A stretch of 5,877 nucleotides of DNA, from the NCBI GenBank assembly GCA_009916335.1, contig SAAR01000208.1, positions 1-5,877 on the forward strand, in the 5' to 3' direction. A program made the translations under genes and the position numbers. Of this stretch, positions 1 through 5,836 are shown piece after piece (position 1 is the stretch's first letter; each line of letters begins with the position of its first letter). The notes beneath the pieces are model-generated. The model ran no database searches. It was not told the origin of the DNA and saw nothing but the letters and a program-made list of their open reading frames with translations. This DNA is from Erysipelotrichia bacterium (GTDB taxonomy: Bacteria > Bacillota_I > Bacilli_A > Erysipelotrichales > Erysipelotrichaceae).

Positions 1-295
1 GTTCTATCAGGGTATCGACGACTCTGCGCAGGGATTCATCGCTCTTTGTGGGGTTGAATCTGGATGTCCGGAGAATGCTGCCTCCGTCCGAGTGGATCCG
101 GCTGACCATGTCGATGGTGAGGGGGATGACTTTTTTCTCTCCCAGGGCGAGGTGAGAGAATCCATCGTATATCCCGAAAACCTCCCATCCGCATTTCTTT
201 GCCTCGATCGTCACGGAACTGATGACGCTGTTGATTCCTGGGGCGGGCCCTCCTCCGCAGACTATTGCAAGGGTATTCTGTATAAGTGTGGGCAT
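1..295 (-). CDS. 6-phosphofructokinase, N-terminal part (runs off left edge)
   Basis: This is the first 98 codons of a phosphofructokinase, the cytoplasmic glycolytic enzyme that phosphorylates fructose 6-phosphate to fructose 1,6-bisphosphate. Seen: the nucleotide-loop signature GGGPAPGIN at residues 14-22, the WEVFGIYDGFSHL segment (37-49) typical of the family after the first helix, and GGSILRTSRFNP (71-82), matching the family's GG(S/T)IL-(G)TSR motif. The start at 295 is fixed by AGGAGG (plus-strand cctcct, 301-306) five bases upstream. The GGGPAPGIN form, rather than GGDAPGMN of E. coli PfkA, belongs to the group containing pyrophosphate-dependent and mixed enzymes as well as ATP-dependent ones. 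The residue pair that separates ATP from PPi use (GGDG versus GGDD, near residue 103) lies just outside the window, so the phosphoryl donor cannot be read. It is transcribed divergently from the neighbouring phosphoesterase. Confidence 0.88.
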   Translation of the reverse strand, partial: MPTLIQNTLAIVCGGGPAPGINSVISSVTIEAKKCGWEVFGIYDGFSHLALGEKKVIPLTIDMVSRIHSDGGSILRTSRFNPTKSDESLRRVVDTLIE

Positions 296-420
296 TATGT
301 CCTCCTGATTTTTAAAATTTCTATATGCGGAAGATTTTATCATAATCCTCTCGGGTATAATGGTGTCGTTTTTTCTAATACGGGGTATATACGAACAGGA
401 AAAGGGAGCGGAGCCGAACG
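296..420. promoter_or_regulatory. Divergent promoter region between phosphofructokinase and metallophosphoesterase
   Basis: This 125-bp gap is more AT-rich than the genes on either side. On the plus strand a perfect -10 hexamer TATAAT lies at 356-361, about 60 bases before the phosphoesterase start; no good -35 is visible at the right distance. On the minus strand the reverse complement of 334-344 reads TATGATAAAAT, which offers overlapping -10 options for the phosphofructokinase; a weak -35 (ACGACA, plus 364-369) sits 19 bp away from the TATGAT. The two -10 elements are close enough that the promoters probably overlap. This is inferred from motif matches only. Confidence 0.4.
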
Positions 421-1203
421 ATGGTTTTTCTGACGGGGGACACCCATGGAATCCTTGAAATGAAGAAGTTCGTTCCCGGGAATTTCCCCCAGGGACAGAT
501 GCTCACAAGGGATGATTTCGTTATCGTCCTCGGTGACTTTGGTCTGTTCTGGAACAACCCCCCCTTGGACCAGGAGCTGGAAGAGCTTGCGAAGCTCGAG
601 GCCATGCCGTGGACGACGCTCTTCCTTGATGGTAACCATGAGAACTTCGACCTGCTCGATTCCCTTCCCGAGGAGAAAAAGTTCGGCGCCCCGGCGGGCA
701 TTGCGGCACCCCATGTTTTCCACCTGAAAAGGGGGTACGTGTACTCCATAGGGGGCAGGAAATGCTTTGCATTCGGAGGAGCAAAAAGCCTCGACAGGGA
801 CGGGCGTACTGCAGGGAAATCATGGTGGAGAAGGGAGATCCCCTCCGAGGAAGAATACCGGCGGGGGCTTGATTCTCTTGAAAACGAAGACTGGACGGTG
901 GACTGGGTACTCACCCATACCGCGCCGAATGGCATACTCAGGAAGACGAATCTCTACAAGTACCTTGAGGGTGATCCGGTATCGGCGTACCTGGACGAAA
1001 TACAAAGGGGGATCCGTTACGCAAAATGGTTCTGCGGTCATATTCACAGAAACTGTTTTTTTCAGGAGGAAAGATTTTTCGTCCTGAAAGAAAACATAAT
1101 AAACGGCGAAACGGGGAAGACGGTCTCCCTCCGGCATGATCGGCCATCCTTCAGGGAATTTATACGGAGGTACCAGGCCGGGAAAACGCTTGACGGGGAT
1201 TAA
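421..1203 (+). CDS. Calcineurin-like metallophosphoesterase
   Basis: A 260-aa soluble protein of the calcineurin-like metallophosphoesterase superfamily, which uses a two-metal centre to hydrolyse phosphate esters. The full metal-ligand set is visible in order: GDTHG at 6-10 (D7, H9), GDFG at 38-41 (D39), GNHE at 71-74 (N72, H73), THT at 165-167 (H166) and GHIH at 206-209 (H207, H209). All ligands are intact, so it should be active; the substrate (nucleotide, phosphoprotein or phosphodiester) cannot be told from sequence. No signal peptide or membrane segment is seen. The ATG at 421 is preceded by GGAG (410-413) with seven bases between, plus a second purine run AAGGGAG at 402-408; the GDTHG motif begins only five residues in, which also supports this start. 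It stands alone, divergent from phosphofructokinase, and is the last gene with host-like base composition. Confidence 0.9.
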   Translation: MVFLTGDTHGILEMKKFVPGNFPQGQMLTRDDFVIVLGDFGLFWNNPPLDQELEELAKLEAMPWTTLFLDGNHENFDLLDSLPEEKKFGAPAGIAAPHVFHLKRGYVYSIGGRKCFAFGGAKSLDRDGRTAGKSWWRREIPSEEEYRRGLDSLENEDWTVDWVLTHTAPNGILRKTNLYKYLEGDPVSAYLDEIQRGIRYAKWFCGHIHRNCFFQEERFFVLKENIINGETGKTVSLRHDRPSFREFIRRYQAGKTLDGD

Positions 1204-1311
1204 AAAAGACGAAAGCAAATAATAATTCTGATCATATTTCATTATATTTTAGTTCTAATCCCATCGTTTTTGTTATATAATCCATAAACAAACAATATTT
1301 CTATTCTTTGT
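1204..1311. other. AT-rich border without a gene
   Basis: This is the junction between the GC-rich host genes and the AT-rich element. I see no open reading frame with a ribosome site, no terminator directly after the phosphoesterase and no GGGG-type transposon end. The only resemblance to the right end is TATAATCCATA at about 1276-1286, which shares AATCCATA in matching orientation with the inner part of the right repeat candidate; the outer 25 or so bases do not match, so this may be chance. Confidence 0.5.
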
Positions 1312-1343
1312 AAGCCTCATAAACGCTCGTTTAGGGCTTTTTT
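1312..1343 (+). terminator. Terminator-like hairpin upstream of the element operon
   Basis: AAGCC (1312-1316) pairs with GGCTT (1335-1339), and TAAAC (1320-1324) pairs with GTTTA (1329-1333) around a GCTC loop, with a small internal bulge (TCA opposite G). A run of six T's follows at 1338-1343. It fits a Rho-independent terminator that would stop transcription entering from the phosphoesterase side and so insulate the element's operon. The bulge makes it less than ideal. Confidence 0.5.
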
Positions 1344-1359
1344 AGTTTCTTCGCACATT

Positions 1360-1392
1360 TGAGTTTATAGAATATCTTATTAAACAAACTCA
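1360..1392. repeat. Dyad with 7-bp arms, possible accessory res subsite
   Basis: TGAGTTT (1360-1366) and AAACTCA (1386-1392) are exact inverted repeats spanning 33 bp; a nested GTTTA (1363-1367) and TAAAC (1381-1385) pair is nearly concentric. The 33-bp span is close to the 34-bp site II of gamma-delta/Tn3 res. The arm sequence differs from the TRTGCRWA half-site, so it may be a binding site for another protein, such as the HTH product. Confidence 0.35.
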
Positions 1393-1395
1393 TAT

Positions 1396-1423
1396 GTATG
1401 CATAACTTAACAGTTTTGCATAT
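1396..1423. repeat. 28-bp dyad, candidate res crossover site
   Basis: TATGCATAACT (1397-1407) and AGTTTTGCATA (1412-1422) are inverted repeats matching at 10 of 11 positions around a TAAC spacer. One further base on each side gives 28 bp, the length of the crossover site I in Tn3-type res. The central dinucleotide at 1409-1410 is AA, where a serine resolvase would make its staggered cut. The dyad overlaps the -35 side of the operon promoter. Confidence 0.45.
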
Positions 1424-1444
1424 GATATTAAATTGTGATAAAAT
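1416..1444 (+). promoter_or_regulatory. Promoter of the HTH-MepB-resolvase operon
   Basis: An extended -10 element, TGATAAAAT (1436-1444, hexamer TAAAAT at 1439-1444), lies 17 bp downstream of a weak -35 TTGCAT (1416-1421). The TGn extension compensates for the poor -35. Transcription would begin near 1451 and leave a leader of roughly 43 bases before the ATG at 1494. The -35 lies in the right arm of the 28-bp dyad, so a resolvase dimer bound there would be expected to block RNA polymerase. Confidence 0.5.
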
Positions 1445-1493
1445 CAACTCATGTGGATGTGCAAATATTATATGCGAATCAAAGGAGCGAAAT

Positions 1494-1682
1494 ATGGTAA
1501 AAAAAGAGTATCTTAGTCGAAAAGATTTAAACAGTAGAGAAACTTTAGCATATGAATATATGCTTGACGGATTGAGTCTTAAACGAATAGCTAAGTCTAC
1601 GGGTTATCAGTGGAATACGATCAAACGTTTTAAAAGCCTTTGGTTTGATAATGAAGGTAATTCAAGATTGGAGAAATTTTAA
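1494..1682 (+). CDS. Small helix-turn-helix protein (62 aa)
   Basis: A basic 62-residue protein with a helix-turn-helix pattern at about residues 25-47 (DGLSLKRIAKSTGYQWNTIK), where LKRIAKSTGY and NTIKRFKSLW would form the two helices. The layout resembles the C-terminal DNA-binding domain of recombinases, but there is no catalytic domain. I do not recognise a named family. The start at 1494 is chosen because AAAGGAG (1481-1487) sits six bases upstream; an in-frame ATG at 1398 would give 94 residues but lies within the dyad and upstream of the promoter -10. Its stop codon overlaps the next gene's start (TAATG), which indicates translational coupling. As the first gene of the operon, it could regulate the resolvase or transposase genes or act as a targeting accessory factor; neither is shown. 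Confidence 0.72.
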   Translation: MVKKEYLSRKDLNSRETLAYEYMLDGLSLKRIAKSTGYQWNTIKRFKSLWFDNEGNSRLEKF

Positions 1683-2191
1683 TGATGAAAAAGTCAGGGG
1701 AGCTATTACAGAATACGCTTATTCCGTTTTTAAAGGGTACTTTTGATAATTATCAGGAAGAACATCAAAATAGTGAGTATGAGAGTTTTTCTTTTAGCAT
1801 TAATCAATATAGTTTTCGTAATAGACTTGCTAAGAAAACACCGACTAAAAAGGGATATTTCGTTGTTTTCTGGGAGAAAGATAATAACAATAAAAATAAA
1901 GCATTTGATTATAAAAACAGTCCTGATTTTTTAATTGTTAATGTGTTTGATAATGAACACAAAGGACTATTTGTATTTCCGAAGTCAGAGTTATTAAAGC
2001 AAAAAATATTAAGAACATCTCAAGTTAAAGGAAAAATGGCAATACGAGTTTATCCTTTATGGGAACAAAGTTTAAATAAAACAGCTGAAAAAACACAACA
2101 ATGGCAACTGGATTATTTTATAGATTTATCTTGTAAGACTGTAGATTACAATAAATTAGAAGATATCTTAAAACTAGGTGAAGTACAATGA
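1682..2191 (+). CDS. MepB-family protein
   Basis: A 169-aa soluble protein of the MepB family, named after the third gene of the Staphylococcus aureus mepRAB operon; its biochemical role is not established as far as I know. Recognisable family blocks are SEYESFSFSI (31-40), LAKKTPTKKGYFVVFWEKD (49-67), GLFVFPKSEL (95-104), KGKMAIRVYPLW (116-127) and KTQQWQLDYF (137-146). The length is normal for the family, and no signal peptide or membrane segment is seen. The start at 1682 overlaps the previous stop (TAATG) and has GGAG (1670-1673) eight bases upstream; a second ATG at 1685 is possible but worse spaced. The end overlaps the resolvase start (ATGA, 2188-2191). No MepR or MepA gene is present, so a multidrug-efflux link should not be assumed. 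It may be a passenger or a transposition accessory. Confidence 0.82.
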   Translation: MMKKSGELLQNTLIPFLKGTFDNYQEEHQNSEYESFSFSINQYSFRNRLAKKTPTKKGYFVVFWEKDNNNKNKAFDYKNSPDFLIVNVFDNEHKGLFVFPKSELLKQKILRTSQVKGKMAIRVYPLWEQSLNKTAEKTQQWQLDYFIDLSCKTVDYNKLEDILKLGEVQ

Positions 2192-2754
2192 AATATGGTT
2201 ATGCAAGGGTTTCAACAAATGAGCAAGATTTAGCGAATCAATTAGAACAGTTAAAGAATGCTGGGGCAGAAAAAATTTATAGTGAAAAATACACAGGAAC
2301 AAAACGTGACCGCCCCAAACTCGATGAATTGCTTTCTATTCTTTCAGAAGGTGATGAATTAATTGTCGCAAAACTAGATAGACTTTCGCGTTCTGTCCAG
2401 CAAGGAACAGAATTAATTTCAGAGCTACAAGAAAAGGATGTTGTTGTAAATATTCTTAATATGGGAAGAATTGATAGGACCCCCAACGGTAGCCTTATGT
2501 TGAATATGTTTTTAGCCTTTGCGCAATTTGAACGAGATATGATTGTTCAAAGAACCCAAGAAGGTAGAGAATATCAAAGACAACATAACCCAAATTATCG
2601 AGATGGTCGAAAACCAAAGAAAACAACGCAACAGATTAAAGAAATACTGGACTACTTAAGAGTTCATACGTATACAGAAACAGCTCGATTGTTTGAATTG
2701 GATAAGTCAACAATCGTGAGATATAAACAAAGGTATGGTCAAAATAAAAAGTAA
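2188..2754 (+). CDS. tnpR: Serine resolvase of a Tn3-family transposon
   Basis: A 188-aa serine recombinase of the resolvase/invertase family that resolves the cointegrate made during replicative transposition by recombining two res sites. The catalytic domain is intact: YARVST at 5-10 with nucleophile Ser9 and Arg7, AKLDRLSRS at 61-69 with Arg65 and Arg68, and FAQFERDMIVQRTQEG at 111-126, which is the start of the long dimerisation helix. The C-terminal DNA-binding helix-turn-helix is at about 145-183 (YTETARLFELDKSTIVRYK). The length is typical (180-200 aa). AGGTGA (2176-2181) is six bases before the ATG, and the start overlaps the MepB stop by ATGA. Small-resolvase autoregulation through binding to res is known in the family, and the promoter within the upstream dyad array fits this. 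Confidence 0.95.
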   Translation: MKYGYARVSTNEQDLANQLEQLKNAGAEKIYSEKYTGTKRDRPKLDELLSILSEGDELIVAKLDRLSRSVQQGTELISELQEKDVVVNILNMGRIDRTPNGSLMLNMFLAFAQFERDMIVQRTQEGREYQRQHNPNYRDGRKPKKTTQQIKEILDYLRVHTYTETARLFELDKSTIVRYKQRYGQNKK

Positions 2755-2773
2755 AGGAAACAACATTTTATCA

Positions 2774-2790
2774 CCTTACCAATAAGGAGG
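2774..2790 (+). promoter_or_regulatory. Hairpin overlapping the tnpA Shine-Dalgarno
   Basis: CCTTA (2774-2778) and TAAGG (2783-2787) form a perfect 5-bp stem with a CCAA loop. The right arm takes up five bases of the region around the strong Shine-Dalgarno AAGGAGG (2784-2790), which stands eight bases before the TTG start at 2799. Folding would partly hide the ribosome site. The stem is short, so the effect may be modest; control of transposase translation is inferred. Confidence 0.4.
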
Positions 2791-2798
2791 CTTAATAT

Positions 2799-5717
2799 TT
2801 GGGCGCATATAAACTGACTTCATCGGCACAGCAAGAAGCATTATTATCTTTAGATAAACTATCAAAGGATGAGTTTCAGGGATATTTTAGCTTTTCACGG
2901 TCGGATGTGAAGTTTATTCTCTCTCACAGAGGTGTTGAAAACAGATTAGGAATCGGTCTGCAGTTGTGTCTTGCTCGATATCCAGGAATTTCTTTAAATT
3001 CGGTTGATAAAGTATCAAAATCTTTAGTTGAGTACGTTGCTGACCAACTAAAGATATCAACTATAGACTTAGATAACTATTTAAGTAAGAAAAATACCCC
3101 CTTAGTGCATTTAAAGAAAATTTGCAGACACTATAATTATTCCCTATATTCTTCAAAAGCATCGGATTATTTGAAAAATATTCTAAATGAAGCGATACAA
3201 GAAAATAATGATGAACTTTTTCTAATTAATTTAGCTATTTATCGATTAAGAGAACAACATATCTTACTTCCAGAACTTTCAGAGATCGAACGTTTGATTT
3301 CAACTATTCGACAGAATCACGAAAAATATCTCTACAAAAAAATAATTGAACTTTTGTCTGAGAATCAAAAGGAACAATTAGATAGCTTACTAGTAGTAAA
3401 TTTGGATACCAAAAAATCTAAACTAGCCTGGTTGCAAGATATTAGTGGAAAACCAAGTAAAGATACCATTCTATCAATTTGCGACCGGATATCGGTTATT
3501 AAAGAGTTGAAACTGGAGCAGTTAACATTTTCGTTTACCAATGAGAAGAGATTAAGTCAGATAGCAAGATTAACAGAACGATATCATGCTTTTGACCTAC
3601 GCAGATTTGAAGAAACAAAAAGATATGCTTTGCTTGTAGTTTATTTAATTCGTTATAGAAAAGCTCTAATTGATTTGGCAATTGAAGTACATAATAAAAT
3701 TGTACAATCAATTAAACGAAGTGGGTTACACAAGAAAAACGAAGAAAATAAAAAAACGGGCGAGCAATCTAACCGCATGTTAAAGCACTTTTCTCAGGTT
3801 GTTAGTATGCTGGATCACGCAATTTGTAATAATGATTTTCAAAACTTAGCCCGCCAATTAAAACAATCATTCGATTGGAACGAGCTGATTGAAGAAGGAC
3901 AACAAGCAGCTCTAATTGCTAGTCCCAGAAAGAGAACTTATATGGGTTTAGTACAGTATAAAGCTCAATATATTCGAGGATACTTACCAAGACTAGTAGA
4001 AACACTTGATTTTAAATCACCTAGAATGGATGATGATGGTTTAATTAATGCGCTCAGATTAATTACTGTATTGAAGAAAGAAAACAAACGGAAAATACCT
4101 GTAGATATTGAATTAAATTTTGTTAAAAAGCCATGGCAATCTCTCGTCAAAAACCCAGATGGGACAATTGATCGTTCTTATTTTGAATTAGTTGCTGCTA
4201 CTGAATTAAATGATCGACTTCGATCAGGAGAAGTTATCGAGCCTCAAAGCGTCTTACACCAGGAATTAGATAATTATCTTGTGAGTTCAGACGCCATGAT
4301 GGGATCGCATACAATTCCAGATACTTTTAAAGAATATTTATCGTCGAGAATTGAAGTTTTAGAAGAACGACTAGAAGCTTATCAGAAACTTGGAAAATCG
4401 TTTGATAGACTTACTATTACTAAAAAAGAAAAAAATACTCCTGAAGAAGCTGAATATTACAAAAAATCATTGTACAAACTGTTACCAGATGTAAATCTTG
4501 TCGAATTACTTATTGAAGTCAATAACTGGACGGGGTTTATGGACGAATTTATTCATGAGGCCACCAAAGACTCAGCAAATAAAGAGGAATTAGAAGTATT
4601 ATTTTCTACATTAATGGCTATGGGCTTAAACATTCGCTTTCAAGATATGGAAAAATCTACGCATATTACTTCCGCTCAAATGGCAAATGCTAAACAATGG
4701 CGTATGTCTCCTGAGTCTTTCAAACGAGCACAGTCAGTATTAATTAATAAGCAGATTACTTGTCCTTTTAGTGAATTTTGGGGTGATGGATCAAAGGCTT
4801 CCTCAGATGGTCTTCGCATGCAGCTAGGAGTTTCGTCTATTCATTCGGATTTCAATCCTCATTATGGAAATAAAAAAGGGACAACTATCTATCGTCATAC
4901 TGCAGATAAATATATTTCGCATTATGTCGAAGTGATCGCAACAAATCAACGAGAAGCTGCTAGTGCTATTGATGGTGCCATTGGACATGATACGGAATTA
5001 AATATTGAAGAACATTTTTCTGATACAAATGCTTATACTGACACCGCATTCGCGTTATTCCACTTGTTAGGATTCAAATTTGAACCACGAATTAGAGATA
5101 TTGGTTCAATGAACTTATATACAATAAAATCTCCTGATCAGTATAAAAAAATGCAACCTCTAATTAAGCGCGCTGTCAATTTAAACTTAATAGAAAAGCA
5201 TTACGATGAAATTAAACAAATCGCTTATTCCATTCAAACAAGAAAAACTAGCGCTAAAATAATTTTAAATAAGCTTGGTTCTTATGCTCGAAAAAATAAA
5301 GTCGCCCAGGCATTGAGCGAACTGGGAAAAATTGAGAAAACTATTTTTTTGTTGGAGTATGCGATTAATGAAGATTTACGAAAAGTAATCACACAAATGC
5401 TAAATCGTGGAGAACTTATTAATGATTTAGCCAGGGAGTTATTTAATGGTCAGAGAGGAAAGTTTATGGAGAAGGATTTTGAAAAGCAACTTCAAAGTGC
5501 AAGTGCTTTGAATATCCTGATTAATGCGATAAGCCTTTGGAATACTGTATATTTGCAACAAGCGTATAACTATTGTAAAAATAGCGAACCAGAAATAACG
5601 AAGTATTTAGAGTATACGTCTCCTATAATTTGGAGACACATTAATTTGTTAGGAGAATATAAAATTGATTTAACTACTTTACCCGAAGAACTTCGCGAAT
5701 TAAATCAAGGTAAGTAA
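2799..5717 (+). CDS. tnpA: Tn3-family transposase
   Basis: A 972-aa Tn3-family transposase, which binds the terminal inverted repeats and carries out replicative transposition through a cointegrate. The N-terminal part (about 1-165) matches the family's inverted-repeat-binding region, with FSFSRSDVKFI at 30-40 and NRLGIGLQLCLARYPG at 48-63. The C-terminal DDE domain spans about 580-965 and includes WGDG (661-664), DGLRMQLGVSS (670-680), PHYG (687-690), EEHFSDTNAYTD (737-748), LLGFKFEPRIRD (756-767), ELGKIEKTIFLL (841-852) and LNRGE (868-872). The likely triad is D663, D742 and E872, assigned from motif position and the family's roughly 130-residue gap between the second and third acids; D748 and E846 are the alternatives. 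Length is full and no frameshift is seen, so the gene looks intact. Translation starts at TTG (2799), with AAGGAGG eight bases upstream. It follows tnpR after 44 bp and is probably in the same transcript. Confidence 0.95.
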   Translation: MGAYKLTSSAQQEALLSLDKLSKDEFQGYFSFSRSDVKFILSHRGVENRLGIGLQLCLARYPGISLNSVDKVSKSLVEYVADQLKISTIDLDNYLSKKNTPLVHLKKICRHYNYSLYSSKASDYLKNILNEAIQENNDELFLINLAIYRLREQHILLPELSEIERLISTIRQNHEKYLYKKIIELLSENQKEQLDSLLVVNLDTKKSKLAWLQDISGKPSKDTILSICDRISVIKELKLEQLTFSFTNEKRLSQIARLTERYHAFDLRRFEETKRYALLVVYLIRYRKALIDLAIEVHNKIVQSIKRSGLHKKNEENKKTGEQSNRMLKHFSQVVSMLDHAICNNDFQNLARQLKQSFDWNELIEEGQQAALIASPRKRTYMGLVQYKAQYIRGYLPRLVETLDFKSPRMDDDGLINALRLITVLKKENKRKIPVDIELNFVKKPWQSLVKNPDGTIDRSYFELVAATELNDRLRSGEVIEPQSVLHQELDNYLVSSDAMMGSHTIPDTFKEYLSSRIEVLEERLEAYQKLGKSFDRLTITKKEKNTPEEAEYYKKSLYKLLPDVNLVELLIEVNNWTGFMDEFIHEATKDSANKEELEVLFSTLMAMGLNIRFQDMEKSTHITSAQMANAKQWRMSPESFKRAQSVLINKQITCPFSEFWGDGSKASSDGLRMQLGVSSIHSDFNPHYGNKKGTTIYRHTADKYISHYVEVIATNQREAASAIDGAIGHDTELNIEEHFSDTNAYTDTAFALFHLLGFKFEPRIRDIGSMNLYTIKSPDQYKKMQPLIKRAVNLNLIEKHYDEIKQIAYSIQTRKTSAKIILNKLGSYARKNKVAQALSELGKIEKTIFLLEYAINEDLRKVITQMLNRGELINDLARELFNGQRGKFMEKDFEKQLQSASALNILINAISLWNTVYLQQAYNYCKNSEPEITKYLEYTSPIIWRHINLLGEYKIDLTTLPEELRELNQGK

Positions 5718-5752
5718 AAAGCCTATCATTTTTAAAATGATAGGCTTTTTAC
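5714..5752. terminator. Bidirectional Rho-independent terminator after tnpA
   Basis: The 19-base arms 5714-5732 and 5734-5752 are perfect inverted repeats about a single central T, with the core AGCCTATCAT / ATGATAGGCT flanked by A5 on the left and T5 on the right. The A/T runs let it work in both directions, ending tnpA transcription and shielding the element from transcription entering from the right. The left arm includes the tnpA stop codon (5715-5717). Confidence 0.9.
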
Positions 5753-5798
5753 TAAGATTCAGTGATAGAAAAAGACCGATAAATCAATAATATAATCT

Positions 5799-5836
5799 CT
5801 TATATGGATTTTAGGGGGTTATGTGTACGCTGGGCC
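5799..5836 (-). repeat. Candidate right terminal inverted repeat (38 bp)
   Basis: Tn3-family ends are usually 38 bp, with an outer GGGG and an inner TAAG. Read from the outside in (minus strand), this segment starts GGCCCAGCGT and ends TAAG, exactly 38 bases. The AGCGT at positions 6-10 and the inner TAAG coincide with those of the Tn1546 repeat as I recall it (GGGGTAGCGT...TAAG). It lies 82 bp beyond the tnpA stop, a plausible place. Against it, the outer bases are GGCCC rather than GGGG, and no partner copy is visible at the left end. Confidence 0.35.

Larger units (their letters stand above)
1350..1478. promoter_or_regulatory. Candidate res site (resolvase-binding array)
   Basis: Tn3-type resolution sites are about 120 bp and contain three resolvase-dimer sites near tnpR. 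Here, about 130 bp just before the operon contains five copies of a half-site resembling TRTGCRWA: minus-strand TGTGCGAA at 1350-1357, plus TATGCATA at 1397-1404, minus TATGCAAA at 1415-1422, plus TGTGCAAA at 1458-1465 and plus TATGCGAA at 1471-1478. The central pair forms a strong dyad (1396-1423) of the usual 28-bp crossover-site length; a second dyad of 33 bp lies at 1360-1392. Unlike Tn3 itself, the array is separated from tnpR by two other genes, but it is directly upstream of the operon that ends in tnpR. Function is inferred from arrangement and motif recurrence. Confidence 0.5.
1204..5836 (+). mobile_element. Tn3-family transposition module (left boundary uncertain)
   Basis: The stretch holds the two hallmark proteins of Tn3-family replicative transposons, a DDE transposase of about 970 residues and a serine resolvase, with a res-like dyad array at the left and a candidate 38-bp terminal repeat at the right. 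Base composition falls sharply after the phosphoesterase stop codon, which is why 1204 is given as the left limit. No left inverted repeat and no 5-bp target duplication were found, so the true left end is unknown or missing. Besides the transposition genes it carries an HTH protein and a MepB-family protein; no antibiotic, metal or virulence gene is visible. The right limit depends on the inverted-repeat candidate at 5799-5836. Confidence 0.75.

Noticed and set aside
92..433. Plus-strand 113-codon ORF
   Set aside because: It runs antisense to the phosphofructokinase and through the divergent promoter region; no ribosome site and no recognisable protein motif.
1195..1232. GGGG at 1195-1198 as the outer tip of the left inverted repeat
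   Set aside because: It lies within the phosphoesterase coding sequence, the 38-bp segment does not end in TAAG, and no matching CCCC end occurs at the right.
340..1242. Several minus-strand and alternative-frame ORFs across the metallophosphoesterase gene
   Set aside because: They are shadows of the GC-rich phosphoesterase frame, which has the complete set of metal-binding motifs.
1253..1290. Left counterpart of the right repeat based on shared AATCCATA
   Set aside because: Only the inner third aligns; the outer end lacks GGCCC and AGCGT, so the match is probably chance.
1398..1493. Upstream ATG giving the HTH protein 32 extra residues
   Set aside because: It lies inside the 28-bp dyad and upstream of the promoter -10; the ATG at 1494 has a well-spaced AAAGGAG.
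5791..5796. Perfect TATAAT near the right end as an outward promoter
   Set aside because: There is no usable -35 at 16-18 bp, and such hexamers are common by chance in DNA this AT-rich.
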